Shown: positions 51,956 to 60,421 of the stretch, piece by piece | Layout of the letters: each line of letters begins with the position of its first letter | Numbering within the stretch: the first letter of the stretch is position 1 | Assembly: GCA_052118425.1 (NCBI GenBank) | Contig: JBQKHF010000013.1 | DNA from: Roseburia_C sp900315735 | GTDB taxonomy: Bacteria; Bacillota; Clostridia; Lachnospirales; Lachnospiraceae | Direction: 5' to 3' (one strand) | DNA length: 64,000 nucleotides | Notes under the pieces: model-generated | Databases searched by the model: none | Seen by the model: only the letters and a program-made list of their open reading frames with translations | What the model was told of the DNA's origin: nothing | Made by a program: the position numbers and the translations under genes

Positions 51956-54220
51956 ATGAAAGAAAAACATTCTTTTTCAAATAAGTGCAAGAACTTATTT
52001 CTAAAACTAAAAACCAAAATAAATACTTTTAAGAACCGGGAGAAGAAACCGCATCCGCATCTTGACCGTGCAGTTGTGATTATGAACAAATACTCTTTGG
52101 TATTCCATCTGTTACTGTCCTGTTTCCTCGTTCTGGTGATTGAATGTATTTCCAGACGAAATGTGCTTTCTGCATTTTCCTTTATTGCAGGACACACGAT
52201 GGCTTACCTTTATAACTCATTTATTATTTTTGCAAGTTTATCCTTGGTCTACCTGATTCGAAGAAGAGCACTTGCCCGTCTCTTAATCAGCGGCTTCTGG
52301 ATTTTCCTTGGAACCATCAATGGTGTTATTCTTTCCAAACGTGTAACTCCATTTGGTTTTACAGATTTAAAATGTCTGTCTGATTTATTTGCCATGCAGA
52401 ACACCAAATACTTTACCTTTGGTGAAGCACTCGCCGTTATTATCGTAGTCGGTCTTTTCCTGCTTTTCTGTATCTGGCTTTTTATCAAAGGACCAAAATA
52501 TCAGGGCAAAATCAACTGGATTGTAAGTCCGCTTATGGTTGCCGTTATTTTCCTGATGTTACCGGTAACTACCAAGGCCGCCCAGTCTAACAATATTATT
52601 GCTTCTTATTTTGCAAATATTGCACAGGGCTATGAGAATTACGGTTTCGTTTACGGCTTCTCATCCAGCGTTGTTGACCGTGGTATGAAAAAGCCGGACA
52701 ATTATTCCGAAGAACGTATTGCTAAAGTAGAGGCTTCTGTTCCGGAAGAAACTACCGAAGTTGCAGAAGATACACCAAATATTATTGTTGTTTTACTGGA
52801 ATCCTTTGTAGACCCTTCTGATGTTAAGTTCTTACAGACTTCAGAGGACCCGGTTCCAAATTTCCATAACTTATTAAATAATTACTCTTCCGGCTACTTA
52901 GAGGTACCTGTTGTTGGTGCCGGAACAGCCAACACTGAGTTTGAAGTATTAACCGGTATGAGCATGAAATACTTTGGTACCGGCGAGTATCCTTATAAAA
53001 CTACTTTAAAAGAAATTGACAGTTGTGAAAGCATTGCTTCCGACCTTGGAAGTCTCGGTTACAGTACACACGTTGTACATAATAACGGTGGTAACTTCTA
53101 CAGCCGTGCCAACGCTTTCTCCCTGATGGGATTTGACAGCTTTACCAGTAAAGAATGTATGAACATTCAGGAATACACACCACTTGGTTCCTGGTCAACT
53201 GATAACATCTTAATCAGTGAAACCTTAAAGGCTATGGATTCCACACCTGACCAGTCAGACCTGGTATATACCATTACCGTACAGGGACATGGTGATTATC
53301 CTACCGAAAAGATTCTTGAGAATCCGGAAATTGCAGTAAGCGGTGCCGCAGATGAAGCTTCTAACAATCAGTGGGAATACTACATTAACATGATTCACGA
53401 AGTAGATAAATTCATCGGCAACTTAACCGAAGAGCTTTCCAAACGTGATGAAAAGACCATCGTTGTATTCTTCGGTGACCACCTTCCTACTATGGGACTT
53501 ACCGATGACGATATGGTATCCGGTGACATTTTCAAAACCAAATATGTTACCTGGAACAACTTCGGTTTACCAAAACAGGATGCTGACTGTGCTGCTTATG
53601 AATTATTGGCAAATATCACCAATCAGCTCGATATCCACAAAGGAACCATGTTCTCTTACATCCAGAGCCAGAAGGGTTCTGCTTCTTACGATGAGAACTT
53701 AGAGAATTTACAGTATGACCTCCTTTACGGAAAACGTTATGCTTACAATGGAACAGATAAATATCCTGCAAGTGATTTGATTATGGGTATTGATGATGTA
53801 ACAATCAACAGCGTATGGAAATCCGATGACGATAAGTTATGTATTTATGGTTCCGGATTTACTCCATGGACGAAGATTTATGTAAATGGAGAAAAGGTAT
53901 CCACTTCCTTCTTAGGAAGCACTATGTTAAAGATTAATCTTGATGATATTGAAGACGGCGATACCATTGTTGCTAACATTGTAGGTTCCAGCAGTACCAT
54001 CTTCCGAAGCTCCAACGAGTTCCTCTATGAGGATCCTGATGTAGAGCATACGGAAGAACCTACTACTGAAACCGAACAGCCTTCTACTGATACAGAGGGT
54101 TCTACCCAGACCACTGAGAAATCCACAGAGCAGTCCTCTGAGCAATCATTAAGTGGTGCCGGTACAGCAACTGACCAGTCAGTAGAAAATGCAATTAATA
54201 CTCCGCTGACACAGAATTAA
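51956..54220 (+). CDS. LTA-synthase-type sulfatase-fold enzyme with a C-terminal TIG-like domain
   Basis: A 754-residue membrane enzyme. About five transmembrane segments (48-205) precede an extracellular alkaline-phosphatase-like domain. Catalytic features are visible: metal-binding Glu282 in VVLLESF, nucleophile Thr324 in GAGTANTEFEVLTG, and FFGDHLPTMG. Such enzymes polymerise glycerol-phosphate onto lipid anchors. Unlike typical LtaS it carries an extra beta-rich domain (about 615-695, VTINSVWKSDDDKLCIYGSGF), TIG-like, and a Thr/Glu/Ser-rich tail. It may therefore modify a different surface polymer. GGGAGGAG precedes the ATG. It is divergent from the suf pair and ends at its own terminator. 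Confidence 0.88.
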   Translation: MKEKHSFSNKCKNLFLKLKTKINTFKNREKKPHPHLDRAVVIMNKYSLVFHLLLSCFLVLVIECISRRNVLSAFSFIAGHTMAYLYNSFIIFASLSLVYLIRRRALARLLISGFWIFLGTINGVILSKRVTPFGFTDLKCLSDLFAMQNTKYFTFGEALAVIIVVGLFLLFCIWLFIKGPKYQGKINWIVSPLMVAVIFLMLPVTTKAAQSNNIIASYFANIAQGYENYGFVYGFSSSVVDRGMKKPDNYSEERIAKVEASVPEETTEVAEDTPNIIVVLLESFVDPSDVKFLQTSEDPVPNFHNLLNNYSSGYLEVPVVGAGTANTEFEVLTGMSMKYFGTGEYPYKTTLKEIDSCESIASDLGSLGYSTHVVHNNGGNFYSRANAFSLMGFDSFTSKECMNIQEYTPLGSWSTDNILISETLKAMDSTPDQSDLVYTITVQGHGDYPTEKILENPEIAVSGAADEASNNQWEYYINMIHEVDKFIGNLTEELSKRDEKTIVVFFGDHLPTMGLTDDDMVSGDIFKTKYVTWNNFGLPKQDADCAAYELLANITNQLDIHKGTMFSYIQSQKGSASYDENLENLQYDLLYGKRYAYNGTDKYPASDLIMGIDDVTINSVWKSDDDKLCIYGSGFTPWTKIYVNGEKVSTSFLGSTMLKINLDDIEDGDTIVANIVGSSSTIFRSSNEFLYEDPDVEHTEEPTTETEQPSTDTEGSTQTTEKSTEQSSEQSLSGAGTATDQSVENAINTPLTQN

Positions 54221-54246
54221 ACTACAAGAAACATGCGTAAATTATA

Positions 54247-54295
54247 AAGCCCCTATGGGATGAATTCTTCTATCAGACTTCTCCCATAGGGGCTT
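54247..54295. terminator. Terminator after the LTA-synthase-type gene
   Basis: Perfect 14-bp stem AAGCCCCTATGGGA/TCCCATAGGGGCTT (arms 54247-54260 and 54282-54295) with a 21-base loop. T-rich sequence on both sides suggests it also serves the convergent transporter gene. Confidence 0.85.
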
Positions 54296-54330
54296 CGCTA
54301 TTTATTTTATATTGCTTATCCTATATTCCC

Positions 54331-55497
54331 TTATTTCACATAATTCTTATCTACATTGACAACAATATGATACTGTTCTCCCAGCTTTTCTTTCACCTGA
54401 TGCTCCAGCTCTTTTAATACTGCATCATCACTGGAACGATAGCCAAATGGAATCACTACATCAAAGATAAGATTGGTATGAGTCGGTCCCTGCACCATAC
54501 GGAAATCATGCATGGTAAGCACTTCACCAATATTCTTTAAAATACCAGCAACCGTCTCTTTTATTTCTGTCAGTTCCTTACTTCCGGTAATTACAGGATC
54601 CATATGTATCACAGCTTCACAATGCAGTTCCTTTTTTAGTTTCATTTCTACATTGTCAATCATATCATGTATTACAAGGATATTCATCTCTGCCGGAACC
54701 TCCGCATGAAGTGATACCATCAGACGACCCGGACCATAGTCATGCACCACCAGATCATGAATACCGATAATCATTTTTTCTTCCAGTACCAGGTCTTCAA
54801 TCTCTTTTACAAACTCTTCCTCCGGTGGCTGTCCCAGCAATGGATTTAATGTCTCTTTTGCCGCATTAATTCCACCATATAAGATAAACAGTCCCACCGC
54901 TACACCACAATAACCATCAATATTGACCGATGTAAATTCTGCAATCAATGTAGTAATTAAAACCACAGATGTGGTAATGCTGTCACTTAAACTATCCATG
55001 GCAGTTGCCCGCATAGCTGCTGAATTAATCTTTTTTGCAATTCTTCTATTGTAGAAGGTCATATATAGCTTCACCGCAATGGATATCAAAAGAATCACGA
55101 TAATTAATGCTGAGCACTCTGTTGCTTCCGGATGAAGAATTTTTCCAACAGAATCCTGTATCAGTTCTACCGCCATAATCAAAATAACCGCAGCAACTAC
55201 AAGTCCGGAAACATATTCCATTCTTCCATGTCCAAATGGATGCTCAGGATCCGGCTTTGCCGCTCCTAACTTAAAGCCCAGCAGCGTTACTATAGAGGAG
55301 CCTGCATCTGACAGGTTATTGAAAGCATCTGCGGTAATTGCGATGGATTTACTGATGGTTCCTGCAATAAATTTTCCTGTAAACAGTAATACATTTAGTA
55401 AAATGCCAACAATACCACATAAAGTACCGTAGGCAAGCCGTACCTTCTCCGGTTTGTCATCTTCCCGGATAAATATCCGGGCTAATAATGTTATCAT
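54331..55497 (-). CDS. Cation diffusion facilitator family transporter
   Basis: A 388-residue CDF protein. Six transmembrane segments carry the metal-site residues in ADAFNNLSDAGSS and HPFGHGRMEYVSGL, both typical of zinc or manganese efflux. The cytosolic C-terminal domain (about 215-388) is the dimerising metal sensor domain. It exports divalent cations using a proton gradient. Metal identity is uncertain. It follows the signal peptidase gene by 37 bases, same strand. Confidence 0.93.
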   Translation of the reverse strand: MITLLARIFIREDDKPEKVRLAYGTLCGIVGILLNVLLFTGKFIAGTISKSIAITADAFNNLSDAGSSIVTLLGFKLGAAKPDPEHPFGHGRMEYVSGLVVAAVILIMAVELIQDSVGKILHPEATECSALIIVILLISIAVKLYMTFYNRRIAKKINSAAMRATAMDSLSDSITTSVVLITTLIAEFTSVNIDGYCGVAVGLFILYGGINAAKETLNPLLGQPPEEEFVKEIEDLVLEEKMIIGIHDLVVHDYGPGRLMVSLHAEVPAEMNILVIHDMIDNVEMKLKKELHCEAVIHMDPVITGSKELTEIKETVAGILKNIGEVLTMHDFRMVQGPTHTNLIFDVVIPFGYRSSDDAVLKELEHQVKEKLGEQYHIVVNVDKNYVK

Positions 55498-55534
55498 AAA
55501 TCTTCTCCTTTTTTGCTCCCTTATTCATTTTCCA

Positions 55535-56230
55535 CTAATTCAAGACTTTAAAATCCTTCAACGGCCAATACCGGAAAATTGCTTTTCCAAGTATCTTATC
55601 TTTCTTAACATATGTATTGGTCCAGTATCTTCCATCATAGGAATTATTTCGGTTATCTCCCATTACAAAATAACTGTCTTCCGGCACCTCAAAGGTATAA
55701 GGTCCCGTAGCTATTGTCCAGGTTTCCTTCAGATAATCCTCTTCTAAAAGTTCTCCGTTGACGTACACCTTGCCATTTTCTATTTTTACCGTATCTCCCG
55801 GACAGCCAATGACACGTTTTACATAGTTCTGGCTCTCATCATCCGGAAACTTAAAGATAATAATATCTCCACGTTCCGGCTCTGAAAACAGATACGCCCA
55901 GCGGAATCCAATCAGCTTATCTCCGGTCATAATGGTATTCTCCATAGAACCGGATGGAATCTCTGCATTAATCAATACAAAGCGGTTTAAAAACATAGCA
56001 ATCAGGACAGCTGCTACAATCGTAAGCACCCAGCTTAGAAATTCTCCTGCTGCAGAAGCTGCATTCTTTCCATCAGAATTCTTTTTTCTCTTCCTGCCAC
56101 TTCCGGTCTCTGCATTTCCGCCTTCCGGTTCTTCTAATTCTTCCCGGTAGTCCTCTGACTCTTCCGCTTCTTCGACATCCTCAAGGTCATCTATATATTC
56201 CAATTCTTCATTTCTTTCTTTTTTCTGCAT
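55535..56230 (-). CDS. lepB: Signal peptidase I
   Basis: A 231-residue membrane peptidase removing signal peptides from exported proteins. After an acidic N-terminal tail (1-57, rich in Glu and Asp) there is one membrane segment (about 66-84). Next come IPSGSMENT with nucleophile Ser95, the general-base Lys138 in YVKRVIGCPGD, and GDNRNNSYDGRYW. All boxes are intact. The acidic tail is longer than usual. GGAGG lies ten bases before the ATG, and a TATAAT -10 lies at 56275-56280 with a poor -35. Confidence 0.95.
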   Translation of the reverse strand: MQKKERNEELEYIDDLEDVEEAEESEDYREELEEPEGGNAETGSGRKRKKNSDGKNAASAAGEFLSWVLTIVAAVLIAMFLNRFVLINAEIPSGSMENTIMTGDKLIGFRWAYLFSEPERGDIIIFKFPDDESQNYVKRVIGCPGDTVKIENGKVYVNGELLEEDYLKETWTIATGPYTFEVPEDSYFVMGDNRNNSYDGRYWTNTYVKKDKILGKAIFRYWPLKDFKVLN

Positions 56231-56340
56231 CGATATACTGCCTCCGGTCTCTTTTTCTTCCCGTTGTTCGTTCTATTATACTCCAAGCAGGAAAGAAATT
56301 CCACTGGAAATAAAGGTTTGGATGGGATGTGTATAAAACA

Positions 56341-56378
56341 AACCTCACACATTGCTGTTTCCAGCAATATGTGGGGTT
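56341..56378 (-). terminator. Terminator at the end of the prophage lysis genes
   Basis: 17-position stem AACCCCACATATTGCTG with CAGCAATGTGTGAGGTT around a GAAA tetraloop on the minus strand, then a T-rich tract. It separates the prophage transcript from lepB. Confidence 0.75.
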
Positions 56379-56648
56379 ATTATTTTCTATGTGCTCAATG
56401 ACATCCACTCGACTAAGATTCAAACTTCGTCTACGACTCGTTTTCATCAAGTCTCGGGATGGGCTTTCGCACTAACCTCATTCTTCGCTTACGCTCGAAT
56501 TTGCTAAGTGCTCAATGCCTAGCAAACACCCTGAGCAAGCATTGCTCTCGCTTAGGGTATATCTTATTTACTTACATGCACGCTATTTTGTAACCCACCA
56601 GTATACAGCCATTGTCAGACTATTTGGCTTTTCTCTCCCTATAATACA
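56379..56648. other. Gene-free junction between host genes and prophage
   Basis: No coding gene is supported here. The 10-mer GTGCTCAATG occurs directly repeated at 56391-56400 and 56508-56517. Small hairpins follow: TTTGCTA/TAGCAAA at about 56500-56526 and ACCCTGAGC/GCTTAGGGT at about 56528-56558. The stretch may contain the prophage attachment site or a dispersed palindromic element; I cannot place an exact att core. Confidence 0.4.
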
Positions 56649-57422
56649 CTATTTTTCATACACCGATACATACTTACTCGCTGTTGTAATATATAACCCT
56701 GAAATGAGTTTATACATACTGCCGCCACCCACTTTAATAGGTCCTTCTGCAATTGTAAAGACTTCATTCTTTGCCACTCTTCCATAAACAGCACTACTAT
56801 CCCAGCTTGGTGTTTTTCTGACTGCCAAATTATCCACCAGTACTTTCACATACTTTTTCTTCTCCGGAAGTTGTACCGGTGCAACTGGCTTCGATTCAGC
56901 CGCTACATAATCAGATAAAGCGTATGCGATTGCTCTGCATACCTCTTCAAACTTCTGTTCATACAGTGCTGCATCCGGATTATTCACAAAGCAAACCTCA
57001 ATAAGCATTGCCTTCGCCTTTGTTTTACGGATAACATATAATCCGCTTCCGGCTTTTACTCCACGGTTAGTAAATCCAAGTGCTGCAATGTGTTCGCATA
57101 CCTCTACAGCATCAGGATACTGTCTGCCCTTGTATGTATACACCTCTACTCCGTGTCCTGCTCTTGCAGCATCATTGTTGAAGTGAACACTGATAAAATA
57201 ATCAAGGTCCGTTGCATTTGCCATTGCTACTGCTTTCTGTAAATATGCTGCCTGTGTTGGTGCGGAATCTACTGTGCATGGTACCACCTGCACCCCCGCT
57301 GTTGTAAGAAGCTCTGTCAACCTGTTACATACTCTTCTTGTTTCTGTACTCTCTGAAATAACTCCAATTGTTCCACTTCCTGCTCCAGAAAGTGTATGTC
57401 CTGCATTTAATCCAATTTTCAT
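56649..57422 (-). CDS. Phage N-acetylmuramoyl-L-alanine amidase (endolysin)
   Basis: A 257-residue lysin. The Amidase_3 domain (about 1-170) has NAGHTLSGAG with the first zinc His, SVHFNN and the catalytic Glu in MLIEVCFVNN. A C-terminal SH3-type cell-wall-binding domain follows (about 185-257, VLVDNLAVRKTPSWDS). It cleaves the peptidoglycan amide bond to release phage. No signal peptide, so it depends on the nearby holin. Late position and orientation fit the prophage lysis cassette. Confidence 0.93.
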   Translation of the reverse strand: MKIGLNAGHTLSGAGSGTIGVISESTETRRVCNRLTELLTTAGVQVVPCTVDSAPTQAAYLQKAVAMANATDLDYFISVHFNNDAARAGHGVEVYTYKGRQYPDAVEVCEHIAALGFTNRGVKAGSGLYVIRKTKAKAMLIEVCFVNNPDAALYEQKFEEVCRAIAYALSDYVAAESKPVAPVQLPEKKKYVKVLVDNLAVRKTPSWDSSAVYGRVAKNEVFTIAEGPIKVGGGSMYKLISGLYITTASKYVSVYEK

Positions 57423-57440
57423 TTTATATCCCTTCTTTCT

Positions 57441-57884
57441 TTAGTCTAAGTCAATTTTTTCCATAATGGCTCTCGTTTCAAGAACTGTCAGATACTCTTC
57501 CATTGCTCTAATCTGTATATTATATATATTTCTTGGACAAGTAGGGGTAAAATTCAGTTCTCCGGCATCCCACTTTTTAAGCATTGCCTCTAATCCTTTG
57601 TATCTGATATCAAGCTGTTTGTATTCTGCTTTAAATCTCTCCTTATAGTCATTGCTCTGCATTAAAACAGATGTTGCCGGCAGTTTGCTTTCGTCATATT
57701 TCCGGTATGCATCTTCAAAGATTTCTTTAGGGGACCAGCTTTCATATCCATCCGGATATTTTACCAGATACCCTTCTTTCTTCGGGTTCTCATTTTCCGG
57801 TATTTTCCACCCACGGTAATTGTTATAATCACCCAGGTTCATTTCCTTTGCTTCAATGATTTTTGTTCCCACATACTTTTTCAT
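57441..57884 (-). CDS. Phage protein, crAss001_48-like
   Basis: A 147-residue protein between holin and amidase. The first 60 residues (YVGTKIIEAKEMNLGDYNNYRGW, then GYLVKYPDGYESWSPKEIFEDAYR) form a small domain frequent in phage genomes. The C-terminal part (DYKERFKAEYKQLDIRYKGLEAMLKKW and MEEYLTVLETRAIMEKI) matches the crAss001_48-related family. Function unknown. Its place in the lysis region suggests a late or moron role. Confidence 0.72.
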   Translation of the reverse strand: MKKYVGTKIIEAKEMNLGDYNNYRGWKIPENENPKKEGYLVKYPDGYESWSPKEIFEDAYRKYDESKLPATSVLMQSNDYKERFKAEYKQLDIRYKGLEAMLKKWDAGELNFTPTCPRNIYNIQIRAMEEYLTVLETRAIMEKIDLD

Positions 57885-57886
57885 CT

Positions 57887-58348
57887 CTATTCTTCCTCCT
57901 TCTCTTCTGTCTTTGCAACCTCTTCCACCTGTGATTTCAGATTTTTCAACAATGGGAGTAAAAACTGCGGAACCGGTGCACCTATATCCTTGATATTCTC
58001 CAGAATGCTGATGATTTCATTACATATAATCCATATGGCTACTACGCACGCTATAAGAAATGTTATTGGCATTGTGATTCCGATTGTAGTAGCTGCATAC
58101 TTAAGTAACTGGTCAACAATGGCTCCAACCACTACCAGAAGCCACATGGAAATCTTCTTTGCAATTCCCCGAAATCCCTTATAGGAATCTACTCTCTGGT
58201 TACGATACTTTGATGCGAAAATACCTGTTGCATAGTCAATAATGTTGCATGCCACCAATAACAATACCGGTACATACAAGATGCCAAGTAGGGATGATAA
58301 GAATCCCGTTACTGCTGTTATGATTGCTTTGATTGTGTTGTTATTCAT
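57887..58348 (-). CDS. Phage holin
   Basis: A 153-residue membrane protein of the phage_holin_4 (phi-CTX/TcdE-like) type. Three to four hydrophobic segments (about 7-38, 66-85, 92-112) and a charged C-terminal tail rich in Lys/Glu are visible. The NIIDYATGIFASKYRNQRVDSYKGFRGIAKK loop is characteristic. It forms the membrane hole that lets the amidase out. Its start overlaps the end of the tail protein gene by eight bases. Confidence 0.87.
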   Translation of the reverse strand: MNNNTIKAIITAVTGFLSSLLGILYVPVLLLVACNIIDYATGIFASKYRNQRVDSYKGFRGIAKKISMWLLVVVGAIVDQLLKYAATTIGITMPITFLIACVVAIWIICNEIISILENIKDIGAPVPQFLLPLLKNLKSQVEEVAKTEEKEEE

Positions 58349-59378
58349 TTTCTTTTCCTCCTTCTTTGTTCATTGCTTCTTTCAATTTTTCAATTTCTTC
58401 CTGCTGTATCTGCACTATCTTAATAAGATATGGAACCAATTTCGAATAATCAATTGCTAATACCTTATTTCGAATTCCCTTCTCAGCATCAAACTCTTTC
58501 TCTGAATAGCCTTCCGGTACCGTCACGCAGGAAGGAATAATACCTAATGTATCTTCGGCAATTAAACCATGCTGATTTTTTTCACCACCGTATGCTTCAA
58601 TGTAATCAAAATCTACCGGTTTTAATTGAAGAATCTTCTTTGCTTCCTCTTCTGACATATCTACAACGTTTTCCTTTACTAATTTAGAGGAAGGGTTTGT
58701 AAATGATGTACCATAAACAGGTGCATAAGAACTTCCACTCCAGTCTGCTTGACAATAAATTGCACTTCCTACTATTGCAGTTCCACCTCTTAATGCTCCA
58801 AATGTTCCATTCGATTGTATCCTTGCAACTTGGCTACCACTTCCATTGCAAAACTGATGGATTCCACTGTTTGTTAAATAGTTAAAAGTTGAACTTGCAT
58901 CAATTAAACGACTTGTATAATCTGCTGAACTTCCACCATAGTGGAAATCAATAAATGGTACACCTGCCTGCCCAAATATCTCTATACAAGGTGGATTGTT
59001 TGGAAGATAATCGTGTGAATGCGGACTAGGTGGATATGTTGCAGGTTTGCCAGTTATTCCTTTCCATGTCGTACTTTTTGCCGTATCTGCAACTGCCGCA
59101 CTGCTAACCGTCTGCTGCTTAATGTTATCTGTTGTAATTGCTTTTTTCTTAAAGTCTACAAGCTGTTTGGCAAGTGTACCCTCTTCATTTGGATTTTTTT
59201 CCCTTCCATCAAGTACATATCCTTCCTGCGTTATATTTTCTCTCTGTGTTATTTTATCGTTCGATATTTTATTTTGGTCTAAATCATAGATTCCCTCATC
59301 CATATGATTTAAATTTTCCGCTGATATCAGTGTGGTTTTATCTGGATAATTCTTCCAATTTATTTTTTCATACGCCAT
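58341..59378 (-). CDS. Phage tail fibre/tailspike protein with S74 chaperone
   Basis: A 345-residue protein. An N-terminal tail-attachment part (MAYEKINWKNYPDKTTLISAENLNHMDEGI) precedes a glycine/serine-rich beta region. The C-terminal Peptidase_S74 intramolecular chaperone follows (about 230-345): NPSSKLVKENVVDM with the Ser-Lys catalytic pair, and FDYIEAYGGEKNQHGLIAED. Such chaperones trimerise the fibre and cut themselves off. It is likely the host-recognition protein. The DNA overlaps the holin start. Confidence 0.88.
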   Translation of the reverse strand: MAYEKINWKNYPDKTTLISAENLNHMDEGIYDLDQNKISNDKITQRENITQEGYVLDGREKNPNEEGTLAKQLVDFKKKAITTDNIKQQTVSSAAVADTAKSTTWKGITGKPATYPPSPHSHDYLPNNPPCIEIFGQAGVPFIDFHYGGSSADYTSRLIDASSTFNYLTNSGIHQFCNGSGSQVARIQSNGTFGALRGGTAIVGSAIYCQADWSGSSYAPVYGTSFTNPSSKLVKENVVDMSEEEAKKILQLKPVDFDYIEAYGGEKNQHGLIAEDTLGIIPSCVTVPEGYSEKEFDAEKGIRNKVLAIDYSKLVPYLIKIVQIQQEEIEKLKEAMNKEGGKENE

Positions 59379-59379
59379 T

Positions 59380-60369
59380 TTATACTCCTTTCGGATAGCC
59401 TATCGAATCTATTACATTCTGAAGACTATTAAATAATTCTAGTGTTTTTTCATAATAAACCTTTGCTGAGTTTTTATCTCCGGTAGCGTAATTTTTTGCT
59501 TCCGTTGCACTACTCGCTGCTCCTGTCGCACTGCTTTCCGCTCCTGCGGCACTGTTCTTCGCTTCATCTGCATATCCACTAGCTTCTGTCGCACTGTTCG
59601 CTGCTCCTGTTGCACTGCTTGCCGCTCCTTTCGCACTGTTTGCCGCTTCCGTTGCACTTCCGGCCGCTCCTGCGGCACTGTTCGCTGCTCCTGTCGCACT
59701 GCTTGCCGCTCCTGCGGCACTGTTCTTCGCTTCATCTGCATATCCACTAGCTTCTGTTACTGACTGGTTTATTAAAGTTATTGCATCATCTGCCTGCTGC
59801 CTCAGTGTTTCCTGCATACCTGATATCTCATTCTGATACTCCTCGAGAGCTGTTGCTTTCTCGGTAAATCCGCTTTCCATAGCAGATATATTCCTCTCTG
59901 CGTTCTCCGAAAGTGTCTTGTACTGTTCTGCCTGGTTGCAATAGTCTTCTGCCTGAGCAACCTGCTGCACCAATGATTTGTATTCATTTTGAGATTCAAT
60001 GATATTCGGGTCCAGGATCTTGTTATATACATAGATTACAAACTCCGGCGAAGTAATAACTGCCCCATCCTGCATAGACAGCTCTATCTGTCCAATACAT
60101 TCGCCCAACACATTAATGGTCTGTGTCGTGACTTCGTACTGTATCTCAGAGCCATCTATTACACAATCGTTGTAGCAAACTTTACCATCTGGCTTCACGA
60201 TGCTTACTGCCGCCACTAATACATCCGACAAGTCGTATATCTTTCCGCTCTGCATAAGTGTAAAATGCAGGCTTCTTGTCTTTGTATCTCCCTGTCTTAC
60301 AGAAATCCGGGGGCGTGTCCGTTCATGATCCAGGTCAAGTCGCATATTATTTACGATATTATTTCTCAT
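59380..60369 (-). CDS. Phage BppU-like baseplate protein with heptad repeats
   Basis: A 329-residue protein. The N-terminus (about 1-125) matches phage baseplate upper proteins (BppU): RPRISVRQGDTKTRSLHFTL, YDLSDVLVAAVSIVKPDGK. A coiled-coil region follows. Then comes a run of about a dozen seven-residue Ala/Ser/Gly units such as NSAAGAA, SSATGAA and GYADEAK, before a short C-terminus (IDSIGYPKGV). The repeat forms a long trimeric stalk. It supports the fibre encoded just downstream, which starts almost at its stop. Confidence 0.85.
   Translation of the reverse strand: MRNNIVNNMRLDLDHERTRPRISVRQGDTKTRSLHFTLMQSGKIYDLSDVLVAAVSIVKPDGKVCYNDCVIDGSEIQYEVTTQTINVLGECIGQIELSMQDGAVITSPEFVIYVYNKILDPNIIESQNEYKSLVQQVAQAEDYCNQAEQYKTLSENAERNISAMESGFTEKATALEEYQNEISGMQETLRQQADDAITLINQSVTEASGYADEAKNSAAGAASSATGAANSAAGAAGSATEAANSAKGAASSATGAANSATEASGYADEAKNSAAGAESSATGAASSATEAKNYATGDKNSAKVYYEKTLELFNSLQNVIDSIGYPKGV
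59490..59760 (-). repeat. 21-bp tandem repeats coding the baseplate heptads
   Basis: Repeating 21-base units (GCACTGTTCGCTGCTCCTGTC-like with variations) across about 270 bases. A longer unit encoding ASGYADEAKNSAAGA occurs twice. Units differ at silent and changed positions. This is a coding repeat, prone to length change. Confidence 0.85.
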
Positions 60370-60421
60370 AGATAACCTCCTTCGCCCTCATTATATAAAA
60401 AAGAAATAGGGGATTTCTCCC

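Noticed and set aside
56208..56450. 80-codon minus-strand open frame overlapping the lepB start
   Set aside because: It runs through a terminator hairpin and the lepB ribosome binding site, and has no site of its own.
59490..59760. Regular 21-bp repeats as a CRISPR array
   Set aside because: There are no unique spacers and the repeats keep an open frame of heptads in a baseplate gene.
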